This document shows positions 44,695 through 53,768 of a stretch of DNA of 64,000 bases, one piece after another (positions within the stretch are counted from its first letter, which is position 1; each line of letters opens with the position of its first letter). The DNA lies in contig CAWHEX010000010.1 in the NCBI GenBank assembly GCA_963828625.1, positions 1-64,000 of the forward strand, in the 5' to 3' direction. The notes below the pieces were generated by a model that saw only the letters and a program-made list of their open reading frames with translations, searched no databases and had not been told where the DNA came from. The translations under genes were made by a program, and so were the position numbers. The DNA is from PALSA-894 sp963828625. Lineage in GTDB: Bacteria; Pseudomonadota; Alphaproteobacteria; Rhizobiales; Xanthobacteraceae.

Positions 44695-46041
44695 ATGCTG
44701 ACGACGGACAACGCGGCCGCCACATACACAGTGACCCACGCGCGCGTGCTCGCAATCGCCGTTCCGATGACACTGTCGAACGCGACGACGCCGCTGATCG
44801 GCGTAGTGGCGACGGCCGTGATCGGCCGGCTCGGCGAGGCGCATCTGCTCGGCGCGGTCGCGATGTCGTCGGTCATCTTCGACTGCATATTCTGGCTGTT
44901 CGCGTTCCTGCGCATGAGCACGGTCGCGCTCACCGCGCAGGCGCTCGGCGCAGGCGACGTGGACGAGGAGCGCGCCACGCTGATGCGGGCGCTGCTGGTC
45001 GCCGCCGCGATCGGCTTGGCGCTGATCCTGCTGCAGGTGCCGCTCGCCGCGCTGATCTACCGGCTGATGGGCGCGAGCGCGGAGGTCACCTCCGTGGCGC
45101 AGACCTATTTCTTTGTGCGAATCTGGTCGGCGCCGTTTGTCTTCGCGAATCTCGTGATGCTCGGCTGGTTCGTCGGGCTCGCCCGCGCCACAACGGCGCT
45201 CGCCCTGCAGACCGCGGTCAGCCTGATCAGCGTCGCGGTGACGTCGCTGCTGGTGCTGAAGTTCGACTTCGGCGTCACCGGCGCGGCGTTCGGCGCGGTC
45301 GTGGCGGAAGCGGCCGGCTGTGTTGCCGGACTGATCATTGCGTTTCGCATCGTCGGCACGCGCATCCCGAATGCGGCGCGCATCTTCGATCGCGAACGCC
45401 TGCTGCGGCTGTTCGTCGTCAATCGCGACATCTTCATCCGCACCGCGTTGCTGACGCTGGCGTGGGGCTTTTTCGCCGCGCAGGGCGCGCGCTCGGGTGA
45501 CGTTGTGCTTGCGGCGAACTCCGTGCTGCACAATCTCGTGCTGGTCGGCGCATTTTTCCTCGACGGGTTCGCGACGGCCGCAGAGCAGCTGTGCGGGCGC
45601 GCGATCGGCGCACGCAATGCCTCCGCGTTCGCGCGCTCGGTCCGGCTCTCGCTCGGCTGGGGATTCGCGTTCGGCATCATCACCACGCTCGCGCTCATCG
45701 CGTTCGGGCCGTGGCTGATCGACCTGATGACGGCAAGCGCGGACGTGCGGCTCGCGGCGCGCGACTATCTGCTCTATGCGGCGTTCGCCTCGGTGATCGG
45801 CACGTTCGCATTCACCTACGACGGCATCTATATCGGCGCGACCTGGACGCGCGACATGCGCAACCTGATGATCGTGACGATCATTCTCTATTTCGCGGCG
45901 TGGTGGATCACCTTGCCGCTCGGCAATACCGGGCTGTGGATCGCGATCCTGGCGTTCTTCGTCGCACGCGGCGTGCTGCAGGCGGCGCGCTATCCGGCGC
46001 TTGCGCGCGCGACGTTCAGCCCGGCCACGGCTCCGCCGTAA
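44695..46041 (+). CDS. MATE-family efflux transporter
   Basis: 448-residue, 12-helix multidrug and toxin extrusion protein of the DinF-like branch. First half: ARVLAIAVPMTLSNATTPLI, VVATAVIGRLGEAHLLGAVA and FDCIFWLFAFLRMSTVALTA. Second half repeats the fold: LTLAWGFFAAQGARSGDVVL and FLDGFATAAEQLCGRAIGAR. It exports organic cations in exchange for Na+ or H+. Starts with ATG 44695 (MLTTDNAAATYTVTHARVL) just after the repeat element. The last 26 bp overlap antisense with the 3' end of pyrD. Substrate unknown. Confidence 0.9.
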   Translation: MLTTDNAAATYTVTHARVLAIAVPMTLSNATTPLIGVVATAVIGRLGEAHLLGAVAMSSVIFDCIFWLFAFLRMSTVALTAQALGAGDVDEERATLMRALLVAAAIGLALILLQVPLAALIYRLMGASAEVTSVAQTYFFVRIWSAPFVFANLVMLGWFVGLARATTALALQTAVSLISVAVTSLLVLKFDFGVTGAAFGAVVAEAAGCVAGLIIAFRIVGTRIPNAARIFDRERLLRLFVVNRDIFIRTALLTLAWGFFAAQGARSGDVVLAANSVLHNLVLVGAFFLDGFATAAEQLCGRAIGARNASAFARSVRLSLGWGFAFGIITTLALIAFGPWLIDLMTASADVRLAARDYLLYAAFASVIGTFAFTYDGIYIGATWTRDMRNLMIVTIILYFAAWWITLPLGNTGLWIAILAFFVARGVLQAARYPALARATFSPATAPP

Positions 46042-47104
46042 CCGCGGCCGCGTCACGGCCGACGGCCTGCGCCAGCGTATCCAGCCGGCCGATGCGCATG
46101 AAGTCGATGAGGTCCTTCTTGATCGTGCCGACGAGGCCGACGCCGCGGAAGATCAGCCCGGTGTAAAGCTGCACGAGGCTCGCGCCCGCCTTGATCTTGG
46201 CGAAGGCGGCGGCGCCGGAGTCGATTCCGCCGACGCCAATCAACGGAAACGCGCCTTCGGCGCGCACGAAGGTCTCGGCCAGCATGCGGGTCGAGAGCGC
46301 GAACAGCGGACGGCCCGAAAGCCCGCCCTGCTCTTTCGCCTTTGCGGTTTCGCGCAAATTCAGCCGCCCGATGGTCGTATTGCCGACAACCATGCCGTCG
46401 ACACGGTGTCGGCGTGCGATGCCGACCACATCGTCGAGGTCGGCGAGCGTCAGGTCGGGCGCGATCTTCAGGAGCACCGGCTTCGTGCGGCGGCTTCCGC
46501 CGCGCGCTCGCGTGCCTCGATCACGCGCGCGAGCAGATCGTCGAGCGCGCCGGCCTGCTGGAGATTGCGCAGGCCCGGCGTGTTGGGCGACGAGACGTTC
46601 ACGGTGAGGAAGCTCGCGTAGGGCACAAGCGCCTCGAAGCACGCGACGAAATCTGCCGCGCGGTCGGCCGCATCCTTGTTGGCGCCGAGATTGATCCCGA
46701 CGATGCCGTCGCCTCGCGCGCGCCGCGAGCCGCTGCGCGACCGCATCGAGCCCGTCGCTGTTGAACCCGAAGCGGTTGATCACGCCCTCGTCGGCATCGA
46801 GACGAAACAGCCGCGGCTTCGGATTTCCCGGCTGCGGCTTTGGCGTCACGCCGCCCGCTTCGACGAAGCCGAAGCCCAAACGCAGCAGCGGATCGATCAC
46901 TTCGGCATTCTTGTCGAACCCCGCCGCGAGCCCGACCGGATTGGGAAAGGTCAGCCCGAACGCCGGCACGCGCAGCTTCTCGTCGTCCGGGGCGGCTTGC
47001 GGCAGCGGCGCGAGCTTCAACGCGTTCAGCGCGAGCGCATGCGCCTGCTCGGGGTCGAGCCTGCGCAGCAAGGGCGCGGCCAAGCGGTCGAATAGCGGGA
47101 TCAC
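46016..47104 (-). CDS. pyrD: Dihydroorotate dehydrogenase (quinone), frameshifted
   Basis: Membrane-associated flavoenzyme of pyrimidine synthesis, class 2, giving electrons to quinone. Segments: PEQAHALALNALK (membrane helix region), FPNPVGLAAGFDKNAEVIDP, EAGGVTPKPQPGNPKPRLFR, INRFGFNSDGLDAVAQRL, GINLGANKDAADRAADF (other frame), NVSSPNTPGLRNLQ with the catalytic Ser, KPVLLKIAPDLTLADLDD, VVGNTTIGRLNLRETAKAKE and LIGVGGIDSGAAAFAKIKAG. Two compensating indels, near 46745 and 46480, put the middle in another frame. The GTG at 47104 overlaps the upstream DUF952 stop as GTGA. Confidence 0.93.
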   Translation of the reverse strand: MIPLFDRLAAPLLRRLDPEQAHALALNALKLAPLPQAAPDDEKLRVPAFGLTFPNPVGLAAGFDKNAEVIDPLLRLGFGFVEAGGVTPKPQPGNPKPRLFRLDADEGVINRFGFNSDGLDAVAQRLAARARRRHRRDQSRRQQGCGRPRGRFRRVLRGACALRELPHRERLVAQHAGPAQSPAGRRARRSARARDRGTRARGGSRRTKPVLLKIAPDLTLADLDDVVGIARRHRVDGMVVGNTTIGRLNLRETAKAKEQGGLSGRPLFALSTRMLAETFVRAEGAFPLIGVGGIDSGAAAFAKIKAGASLVQLYTGLIFRGVGLVGTIKKDLIDFMRIGRLDTLAQAVGRDAAAVTAEPWPG

Positions 47105-47448
47105 GGCTCAAGCTCCGGAAATACGTGCGCGCCGTCCGCGCCAAGCCGCAGGGGCTTTGCCCAGCGCGCCGCGGACACCGGCAGCGGGCCGTAGAGATGC
47201 GGAAACAGCGCGCCGCCGCGCGAGGGCTCGTAGCGCAGCGCGGCGCCGAGGGCGTCCGCGTCCACCGCCACCAGGACAAGATCGCCCTTCCCGGCAAAAT
47301 GCCGCGCGGCCGTCTCGCGCACCTGGTCGGCCGTGGAAAAATGGATGTAGCCATCGGTGTGGTCGACCGGCGCGCCAGCAAACGCGCCCGCGCGCTCGGC
47401 CTCGCGCCAGAGCGCCGTATCGCAGATCTTGTAGATGGTCGCCGGCAA
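47101..47448 (-). CDS. DUF952 family protein
   Basis: About 115 residues: TIYKICDTALWREAERAG, then VDHTDGYIHFSTADQVRETA, LVLVAVDADALGAALRYEPS and GALFPHLYGPLPVSAARWAK. This is DUF952, a small enzyme-like family sometimes compared to glutathione S-transferase-associated or ADP-ribosyl-like folds, function not established. The frame extends far upstream (to 47610) but conserved sequence begins at ATIYKI, where only TTG 47448 offers a start; the start is therefore uncertain. It overlaps pyrD by 4 bp (GTGA) and is divergent from the S24 regulator. Confidence 0.78.
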   Translation of the reverse strand: MPATIYKICDTALWREAERAGAFAGAPVDHTDGYIHFSTADQVRETAARHFAGKGDLVLVAVDADALGAALRYEPSRGGALFPHLYGPLPVSAARWAKPLRLGADGAHVFPELEP

Positions 47449-47594
47449 GGAGTGCGTCTCTGATGGCGCGCGGACCGTATCGGCGCTTGTCCACCCCTTC
47501 AAGCGACCGGACCCATTGAGGATATGGACAAATCCAGTTTTTATTCCTACAAGTCTGACCAGATTCGAAGTCTGCATCCGCGCGGGAGGAAGCC

Positions 47595-48239
47595 GTGGCG
47601 CCACGCTCAATGCTCACGCATTCGGATATCTGGAACGCGGTCGACCGGCTCGCGGCGCGCGCCGGCCTGTCCGCCTCGGGCCTCGCCAAGAAGGCCGGGC
47701 TCGATCCAACCACCTTCAACAAGTCGAAGCGCATCACGCCGGAAGGCCGCCCGCGATGGCCCTCGACCGAATCCATCGCCAAGTCGCTGCAGGCGACGGG
47801 CGTCACCGTCGACACGTTCGTGTCGCTGATCGCTGATCGCGGCGGCGCCTCCACGCAGGCCGTTCCACTGATCGGCCTCGCCGAGGCGGGCTCCGGCGGG
47901 TACTTCGACGACGGCGGCTTCCCGGTCGGCAAGGGCTGGGACGAGATCGCGTTCCCGGCTGTGAACGACGAGCACGCCTATGCGCTCGAAGTGTCCGGCG
48001 ACTCGATGGCGCCCGCCTATCGCGACGGCACCATCATCCTCGTCTCGCCCGGTTCGCCGATCCGGCGCGGCGACCGCGTCGTGGTCAAGAACAAGGACGG
48101 CGAGGTGATGGCCAAGGAATTGAAGCGGCGCACCGCGAAGTCGATCGAGTTGCGCTCGCTCAATCCCGAGCACAAGGAGCGCACGCTCGCGGTCAGTGAG
48201 GTGCTGTGGATCGCCCGCATCATGTGGGCGAGCCAGTAG
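47595..48239 (+). CDS. S24-family (LexA/CI-like) transcriptional regulator
   Basis: 214-residue regulator with an N-terminal HTH (about 10-70; LSASGLAKKAGLDPTTFN) and a C-terminal S24 peptidase domain. Candidate self-cleavage site Ala98-Gly99 in GLAEAGSGG, catalytic Ser137 in EVSGDSMAPAYRDG and Lys174 in EVMAKELKRR are at LexA-like spacing. It may be cleaved by a RecA-dependent signal, but this rests on motif conservation. GTG 47595 or ATG 47610 (MLTHSDIWNAVDRL) are both possible; the latter looks closer to the HTH start. Divergent from DUF952-pyrD. A conserved rhizobial HTH/S24 protein; target unknown. Confidence 0.85.
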   Translation: MAPRSMLTHSDIWNAVDRLAARAGLSASGLAKKAGLDPTTFNKSKRITPEGRPRWPSTESIAKSLQATGVTVDTFVSLIADRGGASTQAVPLIGLAEAGSGGYFDDGGFPVGKGWDEIAFPAVNDEHAYALEVSGDSMAPAYRDGTIILVSPGSPIRRGDRVVVKNKDGEVMAKELKRRTAKSIELRSLNPEHKERTLAVSEVLWIARIMWASQ

Positions 48240-48244
48240 CGCGA

Positions 48245-48994
48245 CTAATACTGTCCGCTCCAGATCAGCCACACGCCGTTCGCCAGATAGATCACGCTGA
48301 CCGCGAAGATCACGCGCCGCGTCCACTGGCGGAAGCCGACATCGGTCATGCGTTCGAGCACCATCGCGGCAAGCGATGTCCCGGCAATCGAGAGCACGAT
48401 CGCGGGCGCGTAGGTCCATAGCGGCACGGCGTCGGCGAGGCCGACGAACGATCCGAAATAGACCGCGCGCACGACATGGCTGAACGTCTGCGTCACCGCC
48501 TTGGTGGCGATGGTGGTCTTCCGGTCGAGCATGCTCTTCTGGAAGAAGATATCGAGGAACAGGCCGCCGACGCCGGTGAGAAGCTGGATCACGGTCGTCA
48601 GTACGCCGGTGATGAACGGCACGCCGCGCCACTCGATGTTCGGGCGCATGCGCGTGGGCAGCGCCTCGATCAGGAACGGCATCACCCCGAGCCCGAGATA
48701 GACGGCCGCCTTGCTCGGCACGATCGCCACGTAGCGCATGACCGCGAACGAGAGCACCGCGCCGATCACGTAGACGAAGAAGATGCGCCACAGCACGAAG
48801 CGCCACCACAGCACCGCGCGCCAGCCGTTCGCGACGAACTGGATGACGGAGAAGATCACCATGCCGGTCGCGACATCGAAATAGATCAGCAGCACGCCGA
48901 CCAGGATCATCCCGCCCGCCATGCCGAACAGGCCGGAGATGAACGAGGTCGAGATGATCGTGAAGCCGATGAGGACGAAGGCGGAGGGCGTCAT
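48245..48994 (-). CDS. TSUP (TauE/SafE-like) membrane permease
   Basis: About 249-residue inner-membrane TSUP permease. ISTSFISGLFGMAGGMILVG and LTGVGGLFLDIFFQKSM are the two repeat signatures, and seven or eight helices are apparent. Start ATG 48994 (MTPSAFVLIGFTIIST) is preferred over ATG 49018 because the family begins at the first helix. It lies downstream of lysS, separated by a degenerate repeat, and is convergent with the S24 regulator. It is not a close paralogue of the one at 33983; substrate unknown. Confidence 0.83.
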   Translation of the reverse strand: MTPSAFVLIGFTIISTSFISGLFGMAGGMILVGVLLIYFDVATGMVIFSVIQFVANGWRAVLWWRFVLWRIFFVYVIGAVLSFAVMRYVAIVPSKAAVYLGLGVMPFLIEALPTRMRPNIEWRGVPFITGVLTTVIQLLTGVGGLFLDIFFQKSMLDRKTTIATKAVTQTFSHVVRAVYFGSFVGLADAVPLWTYAPAIVLSIAGTSLAAMVLERMTDVGFRQWTRRVIFAVSVIYLANGVWLIWSGQY

Positions 48995-49012
48995 GTGCCC
49001 GCCGTTCTGCCA

Positions 49013-49040
49013 CGTCATGGCGGGCTTGTCCCGGCCATCC
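49013..49040. repeat. Degenerate half copy of the GTCATGG repeat
   Basis: CGTCATGGCGGGCTTGTCCC followed by GGCCATCCC resembles the left half of the element at 44597-44684, with GGCGGG replacing GGCCGGG. It lies between lysS and the TSUP gene. No right half is present. Confidence 0.6.
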
Positions 49041-49081
49041 CGGCAAGGCTGCCCTGCGCTCTCACGTGACGGCGTGCGCGG

Positions 49082-50713
49082 CTATGCGCTCCGCGCGAGC
49101 GCGCCGTCGATCATGCCGACCGTGTTCGTCACGCCATAGACCGCGACGAACGAGCCGAAGCGCGGGCCTTTCTCCTGGCCGAGCAGCACCTGATAGAGCA
49201 TGTTGAACCAGTCGAGCGAGACGCCGGGGCGGCCGTCCTTCGCGGACTTCTTCGTGTCGAGGAACGGCTCGCGCCGGCCGATCTCGTAGACGACGTTCTG
49301 GATGTCCTCGGCGGACGCACTCGCCGGCAAATTCGACAGCGCGTCGCGCAGGTCGCCGAGCGCCTTGCGCTCGCTCTGCGTCGGCTCGCGGAACTGCTTC
49401 GTCGGCGCGACGAAGTCGCGATAGTAGTTGATCGCGTAGCCGACGAGCGCGTCGAGCTTGGGATGCGTCTGCGGCGTCACGCCCGGCCGGTAGCGGCCGA
49501 TGAAGCCCCACAGCGTTTCGGCGTTCTCGGCGTTCGACGACGACACCAGCGTCAGCATGAGCTGGAACGTGACCGGCATGTCGGGCTTCGGCGGATTGCC
49601 CGAATGGACGTGCCACACCGGATTGCCGAGCCGCTGCTTGCCTTCCTGCTTTGGGTAGCCTTCGAGGAATTGCTGATAGTCGTCGACGTTGCGCGGGATC
49701 ACATCGAAGTAGAGGCGCTTGGCCGCCTTCGGCTCGCGATACATGAACAGCGAGAGCGACTCCGGGCTCGCATAGCGCAACCATTCATCGATGGTGAGGC
49801 CGTTGCCCTTCGACTTGGAAATCTTCTGGCCCTTCTCGTCGAGGAAGAGCTCGTAGTTGAAGCCTTCCGGCGGCGATCGCACCGAGCGCCTTCACGATCT
49901 CGCTCGACAGCTTCACCGAGTTCGATCAGGTCCTTGCCGGCCATCTCGTAGTCGATGCCGAGCGCGACCCAGCGCATCGCCCAGTCGGGCTTCCATTGCA
50001 GCTTGCAGTGCCCGCCGGTGACCGGCGTCTCGTATTGTTCGCCGGGTCTCGGATCGCTCCACACGATCGTGCCCTTGGCGGCATTCGGCTCCGCCGGCAC
50101 CTGCATCACGATGCCGGTCTTCGGGATGGATCGGTAGGAATGGCGAATAGGACTGCGCGCGCTCCTCGCGCAGCGACGGCAGCATGATCTTCATCACGGC
50201 GTCGTAGCGCTGCAGGAACAGCAGCAGCGTCGCGTCGAAACGGCCCGACTTGTAGCAATCGGTCGAGGAGAGAAATTCGTACTCGAACCCGAAGTGGTCG
50301 AGGAAGGCGCGCAGCCGCGCATTGTTGTGCGCGCCGAAGGACGGATATTCGTTCGAGAACGGGTCCGGCACCTGCGACAGCGGCTTGCCGAGATGGGCCG
50401 CCAGCATGTCCTTGTTCGGCACGTTGTCCGGGACCTTGCGCAACCCGTCCATGTCGTCGGAGAACGCGATCAGCCGCGTCTTCACCTTGTCGTCGGTGAG
50501 CACGCGGAACGCATGGCGCACCATCGTGGTGCGCGCGACCTCGCCGAACGTGCCGATGTGCGGCAGTCCGGAAGGGCCGTAGCCGGTCTCGAAGATCACC
50601 TCGTCCTTCGGCTTCCGCTTCAGGCGCGCGACGATCTTCTTCGCCTCCTCGAACGGCCAGGCGTTCGAGGTTTCGGCGAGTTCGCGCAACGAGGCAACGG
50701 CGAGGTTCGACAA
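49082..50713 (-). CDS. lysS: Lysine--tRNA ligase, class I (frameshifted)
   Basis: Archaeal-type class I LysRS, used by alphaproteobacteria instead of class II. Signature-like sequence GYGPSGLPHIGTFGEVART (HIGH-type motif as HIGT), the class I KMSKS-type motif KISKSKGNGLTIDEWL, and the regions VWSDPRPGEQYETPVTGGH and FLDTKKSAKDGRPGVSLDWF. Indels near 50130 and 49880-49920 break the frame but both sides are conserved. As an essential gene it must be intact in the organism. The start is unclear: TTG 50713 opens MSNLAVASLRELAETSNAW, and the nearby ATG 50726 needs a one-base shift. Followed by the TSUP gene on the same strand. Confidence 0.92.
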
Positions 50714-50770
50714 TGGACATCGGATTCTCCGGCGCGGCGGACACTAGAAACCACGCTGCGCTGCGTCAAA

Positions 50771-51679
50771 TCAGAACGGGTTCACCGGGAAATATCGCAG
50801 CCACAAATCAGAGAAGCGGCCCTTCTCCCACAGCCGGAACAGCGCCCAGTTGAAGGCGAGCCGCAGCGTGTCGTTGCCGCGCTTGAGCGCGATGCCGACG
50901 CCTTCGCCGAAGTAGCGGCTTTCGGTGAACGGTCCGCCGACGAAGACGCAGCAGCCGGCCGAGTCCGTGCCGTTGAGCCAGAAGGCGAGCGCAAAGCCGT
51001 CGCCGAACAGAAGTTCGGTCTCGCCCTTGCGCAGCGCTTCGCGCGCGGCCTCCATGTTCGGATAGGACTTGATCTCGGCGCCGGTGAAGAAGGCTTTCAG
51101 GTACGCCTCGTGCGCGGTGCCGGTCACCGCCGCGATTTTCTTTCCCTCGATCGCCTCCGGAACGGCGTCGCGTACCGTCGTGTCGCGTCGCGCCACGAAG
51201 CGCGCGGGCGCGCGGTAGTACGGATCGCTGAAGTCGACGCGCAGGCGCGTCTCGGGCGTGACGGCAAGCGAGGCGATCACGGCATCGGCGCGGTTCTCGC
51301 CGAGCGCCTGGAGCAGCGTGTCGAAGCGGCGCAACTGGATCGTGCAGGCGATCTTCAGCTCTTCGCAGATCTGCCGCGCAAGCTCGACGTTGAAGCCAGC
51401 GGGATTTCCATCCGGCCCCGCATAGTTGAACGGCGGATAGTCGAACTCGGTGAGGAAACGGATCTGCGTGATGCGCGAGGTGTCGGGCCGCTCCGGCCGG
51501 CGGCGCGGGTCCCAGAAGCCCGGTGCGGGTACCGTAGGCTGCGCCGTCTGGCTGGCGGCAGGCTGCGCGACGGCCGGTATGCCCGGCATGGCGATGAGCC
51601 ATGCCGCAAGCAGCGCGATCGTCCCGACGCGCAGCGTGTATTTACGGTATCTTTCAGTTTTTAAACGAATAGACTTCAT
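50771..51679 (-). CDS. ABC-type amino-acid transport substrate-binding protein
   Basis: 302-residue periplasmic binding protein of family 3 (SBP_bac_3). After a leader (KYTLRVGTIALLAAWLIAMP), the protein has FLTEFDYPPFNYAGPDGNPA, GFNVELARQICEELKIACTI, ADAVIASLAVTPETRLRVDF and SDPYYRAPARFVARRDTT, all at the usual positions for ligand contacts. The C-terminus LFRLWEKGRFSDLWLRYFP is normal. Start ATG 51679 precedes MKSIRLKTERYRKYTLRVG, with a long positively charged leader. No permease or ATPase gene is adjacent, so it is orphaned in this window. Ligand unknown; likely an amino acid. Confidence 0.88.
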   Translation of the reverse strand: MKSIRLKTERYRKYTLRVGTIALLAAWLIAMPGIPAVAQPAASQTAQPTVPAPGFWDPRRRPERPDTSRITQIRFLTEFDYPPFNYAGPDGNPAGFNVELARQICEELKIACTIQLRRFDTLLQALGENRADAVIASLAVTPETRLRVDFSDPYYRAPARFVARRDTTVRDAVPEAIEGKKIAAVTGTAHEAYLKAFFTGAEIKSYPNMEAAREALRKGETELLFGDGFALAFWLNGTDSAGCCVFVGGPFTESRYFGEGVGIALKRGNDTLRLAFNWALFRLWEKGRFSDLWLRYFPVNPF

Positions 51680-51761
51680 CTCTCGTATTACAGATTGCAG
51701 GTGGGCGAGGCCGGTGCGCGGCCCGCTTATAGACGAATTGCCTTAGCGGGTCAGGGTCGCG

Positions 51762-53768
51762 TTGCGTAGCGTAGAGGGTGAGCAGGGCGGAAACGCGGGG
51801 CGGCGCGGCGCGGTCAATCCCGCGGCGCCGGCGGACGATTCCCGTCATTTTGGCTTCGCGCGCGCGGAGGAGCGGGTCAACCGCGACCCGGTCCGCCGCC
51901 CGGTCGCTCAATTCAACGAGCTGGACTGTGTCCGTCACCGGCTTCCGCCCGGACTGATCGCCGCCGCCGAGGCGCGCGCGCTCGAACTCGATGTCGGCCC
52001 CGAGCGGGTGGTGATCGCACGGCACGCACTGACCGAGGACGCCTACGTGGTGGCGCTCGCCGCGCAACTGCGGCTCCCCTTCGAACCGCTGGAACAGGTT
52101 TCGCGCGAAGACTGCCCGCTCGCCGACGGGCAACTCGGCGAAGCCGTGCGCACAGGATTGCTTCCGCTGCGTGGCGACGGCCATCCGGTCTGGGTCATCG
52201 CGCCCGTCACGCATGCTGCGCGGCGCGTGATCACGCTGGCGCGGTCCCGTCCGGACCTCGCCGCCTATGTTCGTCTGACCTCGACCGGGCGGCTTCGCCG
52301 CTTCGTTACGTCGCGCGCGATGGAGGCGCTCGGCGCGCATGCGGCCGAGAATTTGCGCACGACGCGCCCTCTGCTCTCGGCGGGCGCACGCGGCGTGCCG
52401 CGCGGGCTGACCTGGATCGGCGTGCTGGCGGTGCTGACCGGCGCCGCCATGTTCACCCCGAAGATGCTCATCGCCACGGCCGGCACCGCGCTCGCGGCGG
52501 TGTTTCTCGCGTGGACCCTCCTGCGGCTGATCGGCGCCGCGACCGCGTGGCGGCGATGGCGGCGGTTGCGGATCGCGCCGCACCAGCTTCCGGCCTACAG
52601 CATCATCGTGGCGCTCTACGACGAAGCCTCGGCGGTCGAGGGCCTTGTCAGCGCGCTCCTCAATCTCGATTACCCGGCGGAGAAACTTCAGATCATCCTC
52701 GTGCTGGAGCCGAACGACACCGCGACGCGAAGCGCGCTGGAGGAGATGAACCTCGGCCCGCCGTTCGAAATCCTGATCGCGCCGCAGACAGGCCCGCGCA
52801 CCAAGCCGAAGGCGCTGAACACCGCGCTCGCCTTCGTGCGCGGCGAATTCACCGCAGTGTTCGACGCCGAGGACCGCCCGGCGCGCGACCAACTTCTCCG
52901 CGCGCTCGACGTATTCTTCACCACGGACGACATGACGGCCTGCGTGCAGGCGCGTCTTACGATCGACAACACCAGCGACTCGTGGCTCGCCCGACTCTTC
53001 ACCGCCGAGTACGCGGGACTTTTCGATGTGCTGCTGCCCGGCCTTTCGGAGCGCCAGCTCCCGCTGCCGCTTGGCGGATCGTCGAACCATTTCCGCACGC
53101 AAACGCTGCGCGATACCGATGCGTGGGACCCGTACAATGTGACCGAAGATGCGGACCTCGGCATGCGCCTTGCGCGCTTCGGCCACCGCACGGCCGTGAT
53201 CGACTCGACCACCTATGAGGAAGCACCGGCGCTGCTCGAGCCGTGGATCAAGCAGCGCACCCGCTGGTTCAAGGGATGGATGCAGACGTGGGGCGTGCAC
53301 ATGCGCGAGCCGGTCAAGCTTGCACGCGAGCTTGGGTTCGCGGGTTTCGCCACGTTCCAGCTTGTCGTCGGCGGTACCGTGCTCGCCGCGCTGGTCAATC
53401 CGGTTTTCGTCGTGCTGCTGATCCATTCGCTCGCGACGACGGATCGGCTATGGCCGTCCGCGAACGATCTCATGGCGGCGATTCTCGCCGGCCTTTGGGG
53501 CGGCGCGCTGGTCGCCGGCTATCTGGCGTCCGCGATGCTCGGACTGATCGGTCTCGCGCGGCGGAAATTATTGCGGCACGCGTGGGTGCTGCTGCTGATC
53601 CCGGTGCACTGGCTGCTGCTGTCGGCGGCGGCGTGGCGCGCGCTCTATCAGTTGCTGCGCGATCCGTTCCGCTGGGAGAAGACCGCGCACGGCCTCGCGC
53701 GCACCTCGCGGCTCAGAGATAGCGGCGCAGATCGGCCGCCGCCTCCTCGGGCCGCCGCTTCAGGCTGA
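51762..53768 (+). CDS. Family 2 glycosyltransferase with N-terminal MshEN-like domain
   Basis: Membrane-bound processive-type glycosyltransferase of about 668 residues. N-terminal region (about 60-190) is an MshEN/GspE_N-like domain (LTEDAYVVALAAQLRLPFEP) known to bind cyclic-di-GMP in relatives. Two helices (about 212-255) and the GT2 core follow, with YSIIVALYDEASAVEGLVSA, FTAVFDAEDRPARDQLLRAL, the TEDADLGMRLARFGHRT box and KQRTRWFKGWMQTWG (Q-x-x-R-W), then four further helices. The sugar is unknown. The start is a TTG at 51762; no good ATG is near. Its last 56 bp overlap the convergent SCO gene. Confidence 0.82.
   Translation: MRSVEGEQGGNAGRRGAVNPAAPADDSRHFGFARAEERVNRDPVRRPVAQFNELDCVRHRLPPGLIAAAEARALELDVGPERVVIARHALTEDAYVVALAAQLRLPFEPLEQVSREDCPLADGQLGEAVRTGLLPLRGDGHPVWVIAPVTHAARRVITLARSRPDLAAYVRLTSTGRLRRFVTSRAMEALGAHAAENLRTTRPLLSAGARGVPRGLTWIGVLAVLTGAAMFTPKMLIATAGTALAAVFLAWTLLRLIGAATAWRRWRRLRIAPHQLPAYSIIVALYDEASAVEGLVSALLNLDYPAEKLQIILVLEPNDTATRSALEEMNLGPPFEILIAPQTGPRTKPKALNTALAFVRGEFTAVFDAEDRPARDQLLRALDVFFTTDDMTACVQARLTIDNTSDSWLARLFTAEYAGLFDVLLPGLSERQLPLPLGGSSNHFRTQTLRDTDAWDPYNVTEDADLGMRLARFGHRTAVIDSTTYEEAPALLEPWIKQRTRWFKGWMQTWGVHMREPVKLARELGFAGFATFQLVVGGTVLAALVNPVFVVLLIHSLATTDRLWPSANDLMAAILAGLWGGALVAGYLASAMLGLIGLARRKLLRHAWVLLLIPVHWLLLSAAAWRALYQLLRDPFRWEKTAHGLARTSRLRDSGADRPPPPRAAASG

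Noticed and set aside
46016..46041. Antisense regulation between the MATE gene and pyrD
   Set aside because: A 26-bp convergent overlap is common in compact genomes and nothing else suggests regulation.
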